A DNA stretch of 64,000 bases from CAZHAX01 sp964530325. Its GTDB lineage: Bacteria; Chloroflexota; Anaerolineae; B4-G1. The number at the start of each line of letters is the position of its first letter. Positions within the stretch are counted from its first letter, which is position 1. Below, piece by piece: positions 34,644 through 42,840 of this stretch. The stretch is taken from positions 1-64,000 of the forward strand of contig CAZHAX010000009.1 of NCBI GenBank assembly GCA_964530325.1, given 5' to 3'. A program made the position numbers and the translations under genes. The notes under the pieces are model-generated. The model did no database searches, was not told the DNA's origin, and saw only the letters and a program-made list of their open reading frames with translations.

Positions 34644-36086
34644 ATGAAGGTGGCTGGCCTGCTGATGCTCCACCTGCCGGTGCAGGTGGAGCGAAGACAC
34701 GACCCTTCCCTGGCACCATTTCCTCTGGTCGTCGGCGGACGGCCCTGGGACGACGGTGCGGTGCTCGACTGCTGCCCCCAGGCCGTCGCCGCCGGGGTAA
34801 CCCCAGGGATGCGTCTCTCCCAGGCAGAAGCGCTCTGTCCCGCAGCCAACTTCGTCGCGGCCGAAGACGAGGCCTACCAGGCGGTCCACGAAGCGCTTCT
34901 CGACAGCGCCGGCCGTTTCACCCCAACTGTGGAGACAGGCGCGCTGGGTTTACTCTACGCCGAGGTCTCCGGCCTGGAGCGGCGGGTTGGCCCCGACGAA
35001 GAGATGGCCCGCCAACTCTTGCTGGCAGCGGCCCAGGCCCTACAGCCGGACCCCGGGCAGACAACCGAGTTCGACATACGGATCGGCCTGGCCAGCTCCA
35101 AGTTCGTCGCCGAGCAGGCCGCACGCGCCGCCCGGCCCGGCAGCTGCTGCCTCGTACCACCCGGCGAGGAACAGTCTTTCCTCTCGCCTCTGCCTCTCTC
35201 CACACTACCCGCCGATCCGGAGATATTCCGCCGCCTCCACCTCCTGGGCATACGCACGCTGGGAGCGCTGGCCGCCCTGCCCCGCCTGGCTATCGTGCGC
35301 CAGTTCGGGCCCTATGCCGGCCCACTGCACGATCTCTGCCGCGCCATCGACCTCCGACCGGTAGACCCGATCCGGCCGCCGCTCCGGATTTCGCGCACCC
35401 GCACCTTCAACGACCCTCTAACCAGCCGCGCCCCTATCCTGGCCCACGCCCACCAGATAACAACCGAGATGGCCGGAGCGATCTCCCGCCGCGGCTACCA
35501 GGCCGAAGGGCTCAAGCTGCAGCTAGGGGAAGAGAGCGGAAAGAAACACTCCTCCGGCACTGCCATCAAGCCCCCGTCTGCCGAGCCGGGCAAGCTCTCC
35601 CGTCTGGCGGCCGGCCTGTTGAACCGCCTGTCGCCCGCCGGCCCCATAGTCTCCCTCTCCCTCACCATCTACCCCCTACGCCCCTTCCACCTTGGCACCA
35701 CGCAGCTATCCTTTCTATCCAGTGAAACCAACACCCCGCTCGATCTAGACCAACCGAGACAGGGCGATTCGCTGAGAGAAACGCTACGCCTGCTGAGAGA
35801 GCGCTTCGGGGAGATGATCGTCGTAGCCGCGTCTCTCCTGGGACCACCGCCTCCTCAACCCGTGCAGGTCACCACCGATCCCCAGGGCCTACCACGGGCT
35901 GTGATCTGGCGCGATCGCATCCGGGAGGTGGCGGCCATTCACGAAACGTGGCGAGAGGACACACATTGGTGGAGCCGGCCGGTCGAACGAGATTACTTCC
36001 GCCTGGAGACCAACGACGGGCAGATGCGCGTCGTCTTCCGCGACCTGAGGAGCGACCGATGGCTGCTGGAGCGAAGACACATCTGA
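34644..36086 (+). CDS. imuB: ImuB-like inactive Y-family polymerase
   Basis: A 480-residue Y-family protein. Palm, fingers and little-finger regions are recognisable (GVTPGMRLSQAEALCP; GIRTLGALAALP; RTRTFNDPLTS), but the motif that should hold the first catalytic Asp reads LLMLHLPVQ and the YSIDE motif reads LYAEVSGLE, so the metal ligands are missing. This is the hallmark of ImuB, which lacks polymerase activity and links DnaE2 to the sliding clamp. No ImuA gene is adjacent. The ribosome site is weak and follows a hairpin. Overlaps dnaE2 by 28 bases. Confidence 0.88.
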   Translation: MKVAGLLMLHLPVQVERRHDPSLAPFPLVVGGRPWDDGAVLDCCPQAVAAGVTPGMRLSQAEALCPAANFVAAEDEAYQAVHEALLDSAGRFTPTVETGALGLLYAEVSGLERRVGPDEEMARQLLLAAAQALQPDPGQTTEFDIRIGLASSKFVAEQAARAARPGSCCLVPPGEEQSFLSPLPLSTLPADPEIFRRLHLLGIRTLGALAALPRLAIVRQFGPYAGPLHDLCRAIDLRPVDPIRPPLRISRTRTFNDPLTSRAPILAHAHQITTEMAGAISRRGYQAEGLKLQLGEESGKKHSSGTAIKPPSAEPGKLSRLAAGLLNRLSPAGPIVSLSLTIYPLRPFHLGTTQLSFLSSETNTPLDLDQPRQGDSLRETLRLLRERFGEMIVVAASLLGPPPPQPVQVTTDPQGLPRAVIWRDRIREVAAIHETWREDTHWWSRPVERDYFRLETNDGQMRVVFRDLRSDRWLLERRHI

Positions 36087-39000
36087 GCGCTCATCCCCCC
36101 ACCCCGATCTACGCCGAACTCCACGCCCACAGCGACCACTCCCTACTAGACGGCGTCCCCTCCCCGGAAGCGCTCGCGGCCCAGGCAGCGCACCTGGGCA
36201 TCCCCGCCCTAGCTCTCACCGATCACGACGCGCTCTACGGCGCGATTCGCTTCGTCCTTGCCGCCCGCGCGATGGGGATCAAGCCGCTCCTGGGGGCGGA
36301 GATGACGCTCGAAGACGGCAGCCATCTGACGCTGCTCGTCGAGACGGCGGAAGGGTACGCCAACCTCTGCCGGCTGATCACGCTGGCACGGCGAGACCAG
36401 GAAAAAGGCACCGCCCGCCTGGCCCATGGCGACCTGGCTCACCACACCGGCGGGCTGATCGCCCTCTCCGGCTGCCCCCAGGGAGAGATCCCCCGCCTGG
36501 TCGCCGCGGGATCCTACCAGCAGGCCCAGCAAACGGCCCAGAACTACGTCCGCCTCTTCGGCCCAGAAAGCTTCTTCATCGAGCTGCAGCGCCACCACCG
36601 CCGCGGCGATGGACGATTATCGAGCAGGCTCCTCGAACTCGCCGCCCATACAGGGCTGGGCATCATCGCCACCGGGAACACCCATTACCTCCACCCGCAC
36701 CAACGAGAGGTCCACGACGTGCTGACCTGCATCCGCCACCACACCACGCTTGAGGAGGCCGGTCCCCTTCTACGTCCCAACGCCGAGTACCACCTGCGCT
36801 CCCCCCAGGAGATGAGCGGTCTCTTCGCCACCATCCCCGGCGCTCTGGAGAACAGCCTGCGCATTGCCGAGCGCTGCGCCCCGGCGACCGACTATCTCCC
36901 CAGCGGCCCTCAGACACTGCCCCTCTTTCCCGTCCCCGGCGGCCGCCCGGCCAGCTTCTACCTGCGAGAGCTGTGCCTTCAAGAAATGCAGCGCCTCTAC
37001 TCCAAGCCCCCACCTCGCGATCTACTGGAGCGGGAACTGGCAGTGATCGAGCAGGCCGGCCTGGCCGACTACTTCCTCATCGTCTGGGACATAGTCCGCT
37101 TCTCCCTCCGCGCCTCCATCCGCTGCCAGGGGCGGGGCAGCGCAGCCAATTCGCTCGTCGCCTACCTCCTGGGCATCAGTCCCATCGACCCGGTCGCCTG
37201 CGACCTGGTCTTCGAGCGGTTCCTCTCACCGGAGCGATGCGGCCCGCCCGATATAGACATAGATTTCGCCGCTGACCGCCGAGAAGAGGTGATCCAGTAC
37301 GTCTACCGGCGCTACGGCGAGGAGCACGCGGCGATGGCCTGCACGCTGGTCACCTACCGGGCCCGCTCCGCCGTGCGCGATACAGCCCGTGCTATCGGCT
37401 TCCCTCCGGCACTGGTCGAACGGCTGGCGGACACACTAGACGTGGGTAATGCCCGCAGCATAGAGGAATCCAAGGGTTTGGCCGAAACCTTCGGCGCCGA
37501 TCTGGCCGGCCAGCCCTTCCGGAACCTGCTGCGCATCGTCCCCCAGCTCGCCTCAGTCCCCCGCCACTTAGGAATCCACAATGGGGGAATGGTGCTCGCC
37601 GGACCACCTCTCTGCGACCTCGTACCTTTGGAACCGGCCACGATGCCCGATCGGGTCGTCACCCAATGGGACAAGGACGCCCTAGAGGGGGCAGGAATGG
37701 TCAAGATCGATCTCCTGGGCCTGCGGATGCTATCGGCCATCGAGGACGCGGCCGCTTTCGTCGCCGCCCAGACGGGAAAGCGCCCCGCCCTCGAGCAGCT
37801 GACGCCCGACGACCCACAGGTATACGACCTGATCTGCCGTGGCGAGACCATAGGCCTCTTTCAGATCGAATCGAGAGCCCAGTCCACGCTCATCCCCCGC
37901 TTCCAGCCCCGCTCCTTCGCCGATCTGGTGATCGAGATCTCGCTCATCCGGCCCGGTCCGATCCAGGGCAATATGGTGCACCCTTTCCTGCGCCGCCGCC
38001 AGGGACTCGATCCGGTCACCTATACCCACCCACTCCTCGAGCCGGCGCTGGCGGAGACGCTCGGGGTGATCGTCTATCAAGAGCAGGTGCTCAAGGTCGC
38101 TCGCGACCTGGCCGGCTTCACCGCGGGCAAAGCGGAGCTGCTGCGCCGGGCGCTCTCCAACAAGCGCGCCGCAGAGCAGGTGGAGCGCTTTCGAGACGAG
38201 TTCTTGGCCGGCGCGCTCGACCGGGGCGTACCTCTCCAAGTGGCCGAGAATACCTTCACCCAGCTGCTCGCCTTCGGCAGCTACTCCTTCCCCAAGAGCC
38301 ACGCCGCCGCCTTCGCCGTGTTGACCTATCAATCCGCCTGGCTGCGCTGCTACCATCCGGCCGCCTTCTTCGCCGCAATCCTACGCCACCAGCCGATGGG
38401 TTTCTACCCACCCCACGTGGTCGTCTCCGACGCCCGCCGCATCGGCCTGGAGGTCCGCCCCATCGACGTCGAGGTCTCCAATCTGCACGCAACGGTAGAG
38501 AGAGAGGCGATACGGCTGGGATTGGCAATGGTCTCCGGCCTGGGGGAGACGGGAAGCCAAAGGATCCTCCAGGCCCGCTCCAGCGGCCCTTTCCGTTCCC
38601 TGGCCGATTTCTGCCGCCGCACCAGGCTGGACCGGCAGGCAGTAGAACCGCTCATCTGGGCCGGCGCCTTCGACCGCTGGGGACTACCGCGCCGGCAGCT
38701 GGCGTGGGATCTTCAGGCAGCTTTGGACGCTGCAGAGAGGCCGCCCGGTCTCTCGCTGCAGCCGCACCCGGCCGAACGCCCCCGCTTCGCCTTTCTACCA
38801 CCAAGTGATCAGCTGTTGACGGAGGTTGCCCACACCGGAGTTACGGCACGCCACCACCTGACCAGCCTGGTGAAAGATAGGCTGAATGGCCTGGGCGTTA
38901 CTCCCAGCACCGCGCTCGCCCAACTCCGCGACGGCGGCCGACTGAGAGTGGGCGGAATCATCGTCTCCGCCCAGCGGCCTCCCACCGCGAAAGGCACAGC

Positions 39001-39190
39001 CTTCCTGGCCTTGGAGGACGAAGGCGGACTGATAAACATCACCCTGCGGCCGGAGGTCTACGAAGCAAACCGGAAGGCGCTGAAGTCACCGTTCGTCGCA
39101 GTCGACGGGAGACTCCAGAAGCGAGGAAAAGCTGTCAGCGTCCTGGCTGCCAAGGTGATACCCCTGGAGCCCACAGCAGATAGCGGCTAG
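36059..39190 (+). CDS. dnaE2: Error-prone DNA polymerase DnaE2
   Basis: Start is the ATG at 36059, preceded by GAGGAG and inside the end of imuB, giving 1043 residues. It has an N-terminal PHP domain (LHAHSDHSLLDG; ALTDHDALYGAIRF), the polymerase active site PPDIDIDFAADRREEV, a helix-hairpin-helix region, and a C-terminal OB-fold (LRVGGIIVSAQRPPTAKGTAF). With ImuB it carries out damage-induced, mutagenic translesion synthesis. The LexA-box promoter upstream indicates SOS control. Confidence 0.94.
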   Translation: MAAGAKTHLSAHPPTPIYAELHAHSDHSLLDGVPSPEALAAQAAHLGIPALALTDHDALYGAIRFVLAARAMGIKPLLGAEMTLEDGSHLTLLVETAEGYANLCRLITLARRDQEKGTARLAHGDLAHHTGGLIALSGCPQGEIPRLVAAGSYQQAQQTAQNYVRLFGPESFFIELQRHHRRGDGRLSSRLLELAAHTGLGIIATGNTHYLHPHQREVHDVLTCIRHHTTLEEAGPLLRPNAEYHLRSPQEMSGLFATIPGALENSLRIAERCAPATDYLPSGPQTLPLFPVPGGRPASFYLRELCLQEMQRLYSKPPPRDLLERELAVIEQAGLADYFLIVWDIVRFSLRASIRCQGRGSAANSLVAYLLGISPIDPVACDLVFERFLSPERCGPPDIDIDFAADRREEVIQYVYRRYGEEHAAMACTLVTYRARSAVRDTARAIGFPPALVERLADTLDVGNARSIEESKGLAETFGADLAGQPFRNLLRIVPQLASVPRHLGIHNGGMVLAGPPLCDLVPLEPATMPDRVVTQWDKDALEGAGMVKIDLLGLRMLSAIEDAAAFVAAQTGKRPALEQLTPDDPQVYDLICRGETIGLFQIESRAQSTLIPRFQPRSFADLVIEISLIRPGPIQGNMVHPFLRRRQGLDPVTYTHPLLEPALAETLGVIVYQEQVLKVARDLAGFTAGKAELLRRALSNKRAAEQVERFRDEFLAGALDRGVPLQVAENTFTQLLAFGSYSFPKSHAAAFAVLTYQSAWLRCYHPAAFFAAILRHQPMGFYPPHVVVSDARRIGLEVRPIDVEVSNLHATVEREAIRLGLAMVSGLGETGSQRILQARSSGPFRSLADFCRRTRLDRQAVEPLIWAGAFDRWGLPRRQLAWDLQAALDAAERPPGLSLQPHPAERPRFAFLPPSDQLLTEVAHTGVTARHHLTSLVKDRLNGLGVTPSTALAQLRDGGRLRVGGIIVSAQRPPTAKGTAFLALEDEGGLINITLRPEVYEANRKALKSPFVAVDGRLQKRGKAVSVLAAKVIPLEPTADSG

Positions 39191-39270
39191 CAGCCAGCCG
39201 TGAGCTGAAAGCGGTGCGCGGGATTCCAGCGATTTATCCCCAGGCGCAGAGCCGGGGGCCCGCCAGCCCG

Positions 39271-39313
39271 GACAAAGAGAAACCACACAGACGCAGAGAA
39301 CACAGAGGAAAGC
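39271..39313. repeat. Degenerate CACAGA/GCAGAG-type purine-rich repeat
   Basis: AAAGAGAAACCACACAGACG continues as GCAGAGAACACAGAGGAAAG, a short run of imperfect 9-11 base units. Nothing else is evident in the gap 39191-39440. Confidence 0.4.
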
Positions 39314-39458
39314 CTGGATACGCTCTTTCTCGTCCCCACGCCCCACGACCATTCCTCCAACTGAGTACGCCAGCACGTAAGGCTGGCTGCCAGCCCGCCC
39401 TACTCGGACGCCCGGAAGGAGTTGCCCTCCGTTCGCCTGGACAACAGGCACGATTGCC

Positions 39459-39487
39459 TTGCCCATACCCGCCATACAGCGTATAAT
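39459..39487 (+). promoter_or_regulatory. Promoter of the transaldolase gene
   Basis: TTGCCC (39459-39464), 17-base spacer, TATAAT (39482-39487). Confidence 0.7.
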
Positions 39488-39558
39488 AGCCGGGCGCTAT
39501 CGGGCGGGGACAAGCCAGCGCGAGAGAGAGGCCATCCCCCTGCCGACCACTGATTCTC

Positions 39559-40203
39559 ATGGCGATCTATCTCGATTCCGCATCCGTATCCGACGCACAG
39601 AAGGCCGCCGCGCTGGGAATCGTGCGCGGGATAACCACCAACCCCACCCTTCTGGCCAAGGAATCTCAGCCCCCTGAGGAGATCATCCCTGCCCTGTGCG
39701 AGACCCTCGAGGATGGCCTGGTCTTCTACCAGCTGAACAGGCCTGAGCTCAAGTCCCGCGAAGCCGAAGCTCACCGATTCCTGGCCCTGAAACCGGGCAG
39801 GATCGGTCTGAAGATCGCCTGCACACCGGAGGACCTGGCTCTGCTCGCCCGTCTCGCTTCCCACAGCATAGTCTGCGCGGCCACGGCCGTCTACTCGGCG
39901 CACCAGGCCTACATCGCCTGTGAGGCCGGCGCCCGCTACGTGATACCCTACGTTAACCGCGCTTCCAGCGAGGGCATCAGCGGGCTCGAACTGGTACGCG
40001 AGCTGGCCGCCGTCTGCGAGGCAACGGGAGGACGCACCACCGTACTGGCCGCCAGCCTGAAGAGCCCGGAGCAGACTGCGGCAGCGGTCATAGCCGGCGC
40101 CTCGGACGTCACGCTCGTCCTGGACCAGATAGTGGCCCTGGGCGATCATCCTCTCACCCGTCAGGCGGTCGAGGAGTTCACCCAGGCAGGACAGGGAGCC
40201 TGA
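39559..40203 (+). CDS. Transaldolase / fructose-6-phosphate aldolase-type
   Basis: A 214-residue TIM-barrel aldolase of the short (FSA/TalC) type. The Schiff-base Lys is K85 in IGLKIACTPED, the same number as in E. coli FSA. MAIYLDSASVSD, GITTNPTLLAKE and ARYVIPYVNR are conserved family segments. It transfers or cleaves dihydroxyacetone units in the pentose-phosphate area. Its own promoter lies upstream; the next gene encodes a sugar-binding lipoprotein 39 bases on. Confidence 0.93.
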   Translation: MAIYLDSASVSDAQKAAALGIVRGITTNPTLLAKESQPPEEIIPALCETLEDGLVFYQLNRPELKSREAEAHRFLALKPGRIGLKIACTPEDLALLARLASHSIVCAATAVYSAHQAYIACEAGARYVIPYVNRASSEGISGLELVRELAAVCEATGGRTTVLAASLKSPEQTAAAVIAGASDVTLVLDQIVALGDHPLTRQAVEEFTQAGQGA

Positions 40204-40242
40204 GCGCGGCCAGGGCGACCAATCCCCTCTGCCGGAATTAGC

Positions 40243-41520
40243 ATGTCGAAGCGACTCGCCCCCACATTCGCGCTTCTCCTGATCCTGGCCGGCTGTGCTC
40301 AGGCGACTGCCGGCCCCGGGTCTCCGCTTGAGACGCCCACGCCCAGCGACCCCACCCCGACTCGGCCCGGCTCTGCGGGAGACGCATCGAGCGTCGGTGC
40401 CGTCGACCTCCAGCTGTGGCTGCCTTTCGAGCTCAGCCCGGACGGCGAGACAGCCCAGGCCGCCGTCCTTGCTCAACAGCTGGCGGACTTCGCCGCGGGC
40501 TACGCTTCCCTCACGGTCGAGGTGACTGAGAAGGCGGCAGACGGCGAAGGCGGGCTGCTCGAATTCCTGCTGGCGGCACAGGACGCCGCGCCTTCCGTCC
40601 TCCCGGATCTGGCGATCCTGGATTCTGACGACCTGGCCGAAGCCTACGAAGCCGGATTGCTCCAACCACTGGGAGACCTGCTCGCCCCGGCAAGGCTGAC
40701 CGACCAGTTCGGCTTCGCCGCCGACCTGGCGAGCGTCGCCGGCGAACAAGTGGGATTCGTCCTCGGATCAGAGATCCTGCACGCTGCGTATCGGCCGGCG
40801 CTCGTCGCCACGCCGCCCGTATCCTGGACCCAGGTTACGTCCGGCCGCATCTCCTTTCTGTTCCCAGGGGTCGGCCAGAACGGGCTGGTCAACGACAGCA
40901 CCCTGATCCAGTACCTGGGGGCCGGCGGCGATCTCGCGTCTGCGCAGGGGGACCTTGATGGCGACGCACTGGAGGACGTCCTCTCATTCTACAGGACCGC
41001 CGTTTTCCGGGGCGCAATCGCCCCCTCCACCGTACTCGATATCGCAGACGCCGACGAGGCCTGGGATCGATTCGTCGGCGGAGAGGGTGCTTTGACGGTG
41101 GTCCGCTCCACCCGCTACTGGCTGGAGGCGGACGATACGGCGGCCGCTGTCCAGCTGCCGACTGCTGACGGCACTCCGCTCACATTCGGGCACGGCTGGG
41201 TCATCGTCCTGATCACAGACTCACCGGCACGCCAATCGGCTGCGCTGGCCCTGATCGAAGCGCTGACAGCGCCCGAGGCTCACGCGGCGTGGACGCGCGC
41301 CGGCGGCTACCTCCCCGCGACCAAGAGCGCCCTGCGGATGTGGACCGACTCCAGTGAGGACCGCTCGCTGCTGCAGGCCCTGCTGGAATCGGCCCAGCCC
41401 AGGCCGCAGATACCCGCTGGCACAGCACAAGCTATTCAGGACGCGCTTGAGGCTGTTCTCCGCGGCGAAGCGACGCCTGCACAGGCGGTCGCTGCTGTCC
41501 TCGAACCTCAAGCACCGTAG
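40243..41520 (+). CDS. Extracellular sugar-binding lipoprotein (SBP family 1-like)
   Basis: A 425-residue lipoprotein: signal TFALLLILAGC, a Thr/Pro-rich linker (ETPTPSDPTPTRP), then a two-lobed periplasmic-binding fold (DLQLWLPFE..., PDLAILDSDDLAEAYEAGLLQPL, AYRPALVATPPVSW, WDRFVGGEGALTVV). This is the layout of CUT1 sugar-binding proteins. No permease genes are next to it, so it either serves a transporter elsewhere or has another role. Followed by a hairpin and the opposing tRNA-Arg. Confidence 0.8.
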   Translation: MSKRLAPTFALLLILAGCAQATAGPGSPLETPTPSDPTPTRPGSAGDASSVGAVDLQLWLPFELSPDGETAQAAVLAQQLADFAAGYASLTVEVTEKAADGEGGLLEFLLAAQDAAPSVLPDLAILDSDDLAEAYEAGLLQPLGDLLAPARLTDQFGFAADLASVAGEQVGFVLGSEILHAAYRPALVATPPVSWTQVTSGRISFLFPGVGQNGLVNDSTLIQYLGAGGDLASAQGDLDGDALEDVLSFYRTAVFRGAIAPSTVLDIADADEAWDRFVGGEGALTVVRSTRYWLEADDTAAAVQLPTADGTPLTFGHGWVIVLITDSPARQSAALALIEALTAPEAHAAWTRAGGYLPATKSALRMWTDSSEDRSLLQALLESAQPRPQIPAGTAQAIQDALEAVLRGEATPAQAVAAVLEPQAP

Positions 41521-41549
41521 CCTCCCACCCGGCAGGCAGCCCAGACACA

Positions 41550-41581
41550 AGAAGAGAGCGACCGTGGTGACACAGTCGCTC
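41550..41581 (-). terminator. Terminator of tRNA-Arg
   Basis: On the minus strand GAGCGAC and GTCGCTC form a 7-bp stem (inner GTG/CAC pairs extend it), followed by TCTTCTTG. Confidence 0.65.
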
Positions 41582-41593
41582 CTATCACTGCGA

Positions 41594-41670
41594 TGGTACC
41601 CCCGGCGCGATTTGAACGCGCGACCTTGAACTTAGGAGGTTCCTGCTCTATCCAGCTGAGCTACGGGGGC
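41594..41670 (-). tRNA. tRNA-Arg (CCT)
   Basis: Minus-strand cloverleaf with acceptor GCCCCCG/CGGGGGT, D-arm GCTC/GAGC, anticodon stem-loop GGAAC-CTCCTAA-GTTC, T-arm GCGCG/CGCGC and an encoded CCA. The anticodon CCT reads AGG. The other tRNA in the window does not encode CCA. Confidence 0.93.
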
Positions 41671-41678
41671 CCAAAGCG

Positions 41679-41707
41679 ATTATAGCATGGCGGTAGGGGC
41701 GCAGCAA
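41679..41707 (-). promoter_or_regulatory. Promoter of tRNA-Arg
   Basis: TTGCTG (41707-41702), 17-base spacer, TATAAT (41684-41679) on the minus strand. Confidence 0.8.
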
Positions 41708-41749
41708 GCTATGCGGCATGCCCGTGATTTCTCGAGCGTCCTGCAGACC

Positions 41750-42754
41750 TCAGCCCGCCCTCAGCGCGCCCTGTGGCCCACCGTCGACCACCAGTTGAGG
41801 CGCCTCTTTGCTCCGCTTCCAGACGGATAGACGATTCATCTCACGCACCAGCTCGATCTCCCGCTTGGTCACACCCACCGCCTCCACGTCCTGCTGCGAG
41901 AGACCCCCGCCCAGCCAGTCCAGCACCAGGTCGATCTTGCTGTAGCTCAGGCCGAGAGCGTACTCATCGGTGATCCCCGCCATCATATCGGGCGACGGGG
42001 ACTGAGCGCGCACTTCCTCCGGCAGCCCCAGGTACCTGGCCAGCTGGCGCACTTGAGTCTTGTAGAGACCGATCAGGGGCTGGACCGCGACGGGCAGGTC
42101 GTCCACCCCGCCGTCGACGAACCAGCCCAGCATCCACTCGGAGCGATTCGCTGCCCCGAGCAGCACCAGGTTGCGCTCTGGCGCCAGGCCCTCCAGGTAC
42201 TCGCGGCGGTACCGGTGTCGCGTGACAAAGCCCTGGCCGCTGTAGGCGCCTACGGCCCCACGCGTCGCGGCCCCGCCTCGCTCGCCACCGTCGCAACCCG
42301 GGCCCGCCCGCAGCGAGGAGACGAAAGGTGTCTCCCCTGCCAACACGCGGTAGGCGCCGTGCAGCAGGCGGGCCACGAGCGGCGAAAGCCTCGTCAGCCG
42401 GGTGACCGTCGAGTCGTAGGCCCCGCGCTCGCGGGCAGCTTCCTCTATACTAACCCGCTGCAGCGATATCCCCAGCCACTCCGCCACCCGTACCGCATTG
42501 CTGGCCAGCGCGGCGCTGCTATCCCTATCGTAGAGGTATGCTGCCTGCACGCGCCCGCTGCCGAGTGCCCGCACCGCTAGCGCAGCCAGCAGGGAGGAAT
42601 CGATGCCCCCGCTCAGGCCGAGCAGCGCGCCTTCGGCCGCACGGGCTGCACGAAGGTCTTGCAGGTACGCCGCGATGGCATTTGCCGCCCGCTCGGCGTC
42701 GACCTGCAGCAATGCGGCGGCCATCTCGGCCCGGGTATCTCCACAGGTACGCAT
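41750..42754 (-). CDS. nadE: NAD synthetase
   Basis: A 334-residue ATP pyrophosphatase with the P-loop LSGGIDSS (residues 47-54), GAANRSEWMLGWF and LIGLYKTQVRQLARYLGLP, all typical of NadE. It amidates nicotinate adenine dinucleotide to NAD. There is no glutaminase domain, so it should use ammonia. A segment around residues 150-175 (GPGCDGGERGGAATRGAVGAYSG) is longer than usual. The start is the ATG at 42754; another at 42724 is possible and neither has a strong ribosome site. Last gene of a minus-strand run. Confidence 0.92.
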   Translation of the reverse strand: MRTCGDTRAEMAAALLQVDAERAANAIAAYLQDLRAARAAEGALLGLSGGIDSSLLAALAVRALGSGRVQAAYLYDRDSSAALASNAVRVAEWLGISLQRVSIEEAARERGAYDSTVTRLTRLSPLVARLLHGAYRVLAGETPFVSSLRAGPGCDGGERGGAATRGAVGAYSGQGFVTRHRYRREYLEGLAPERNLVLLGAANRSEWMLGWFVDGGVDDLPVAVQPLIGLYKTQVRQLARYLGLPEEVRAQSPSPDMMAGITDEYALGLSYSKIDLVLDWLGGGLSQQDVEAVGVTKREIELVREMNRLSVWKRSKEAPQLVVDGGPQGALRAG

Positions 42755-42840
42755 CGCCCGACCACTCAGTATCCGTCAGCTGCGCCGCTCCCCACGAGGA
42801 CCGAGCGTGCCCGCAATCCACAGCCTCAGCCAGCAGCCGC

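Noticed and set aside
34316..34849. The full 177-codon minus-strand frame as one gene
   Set aside because: Only the last 85 residues look like protein; the first part is antisense to imuB.
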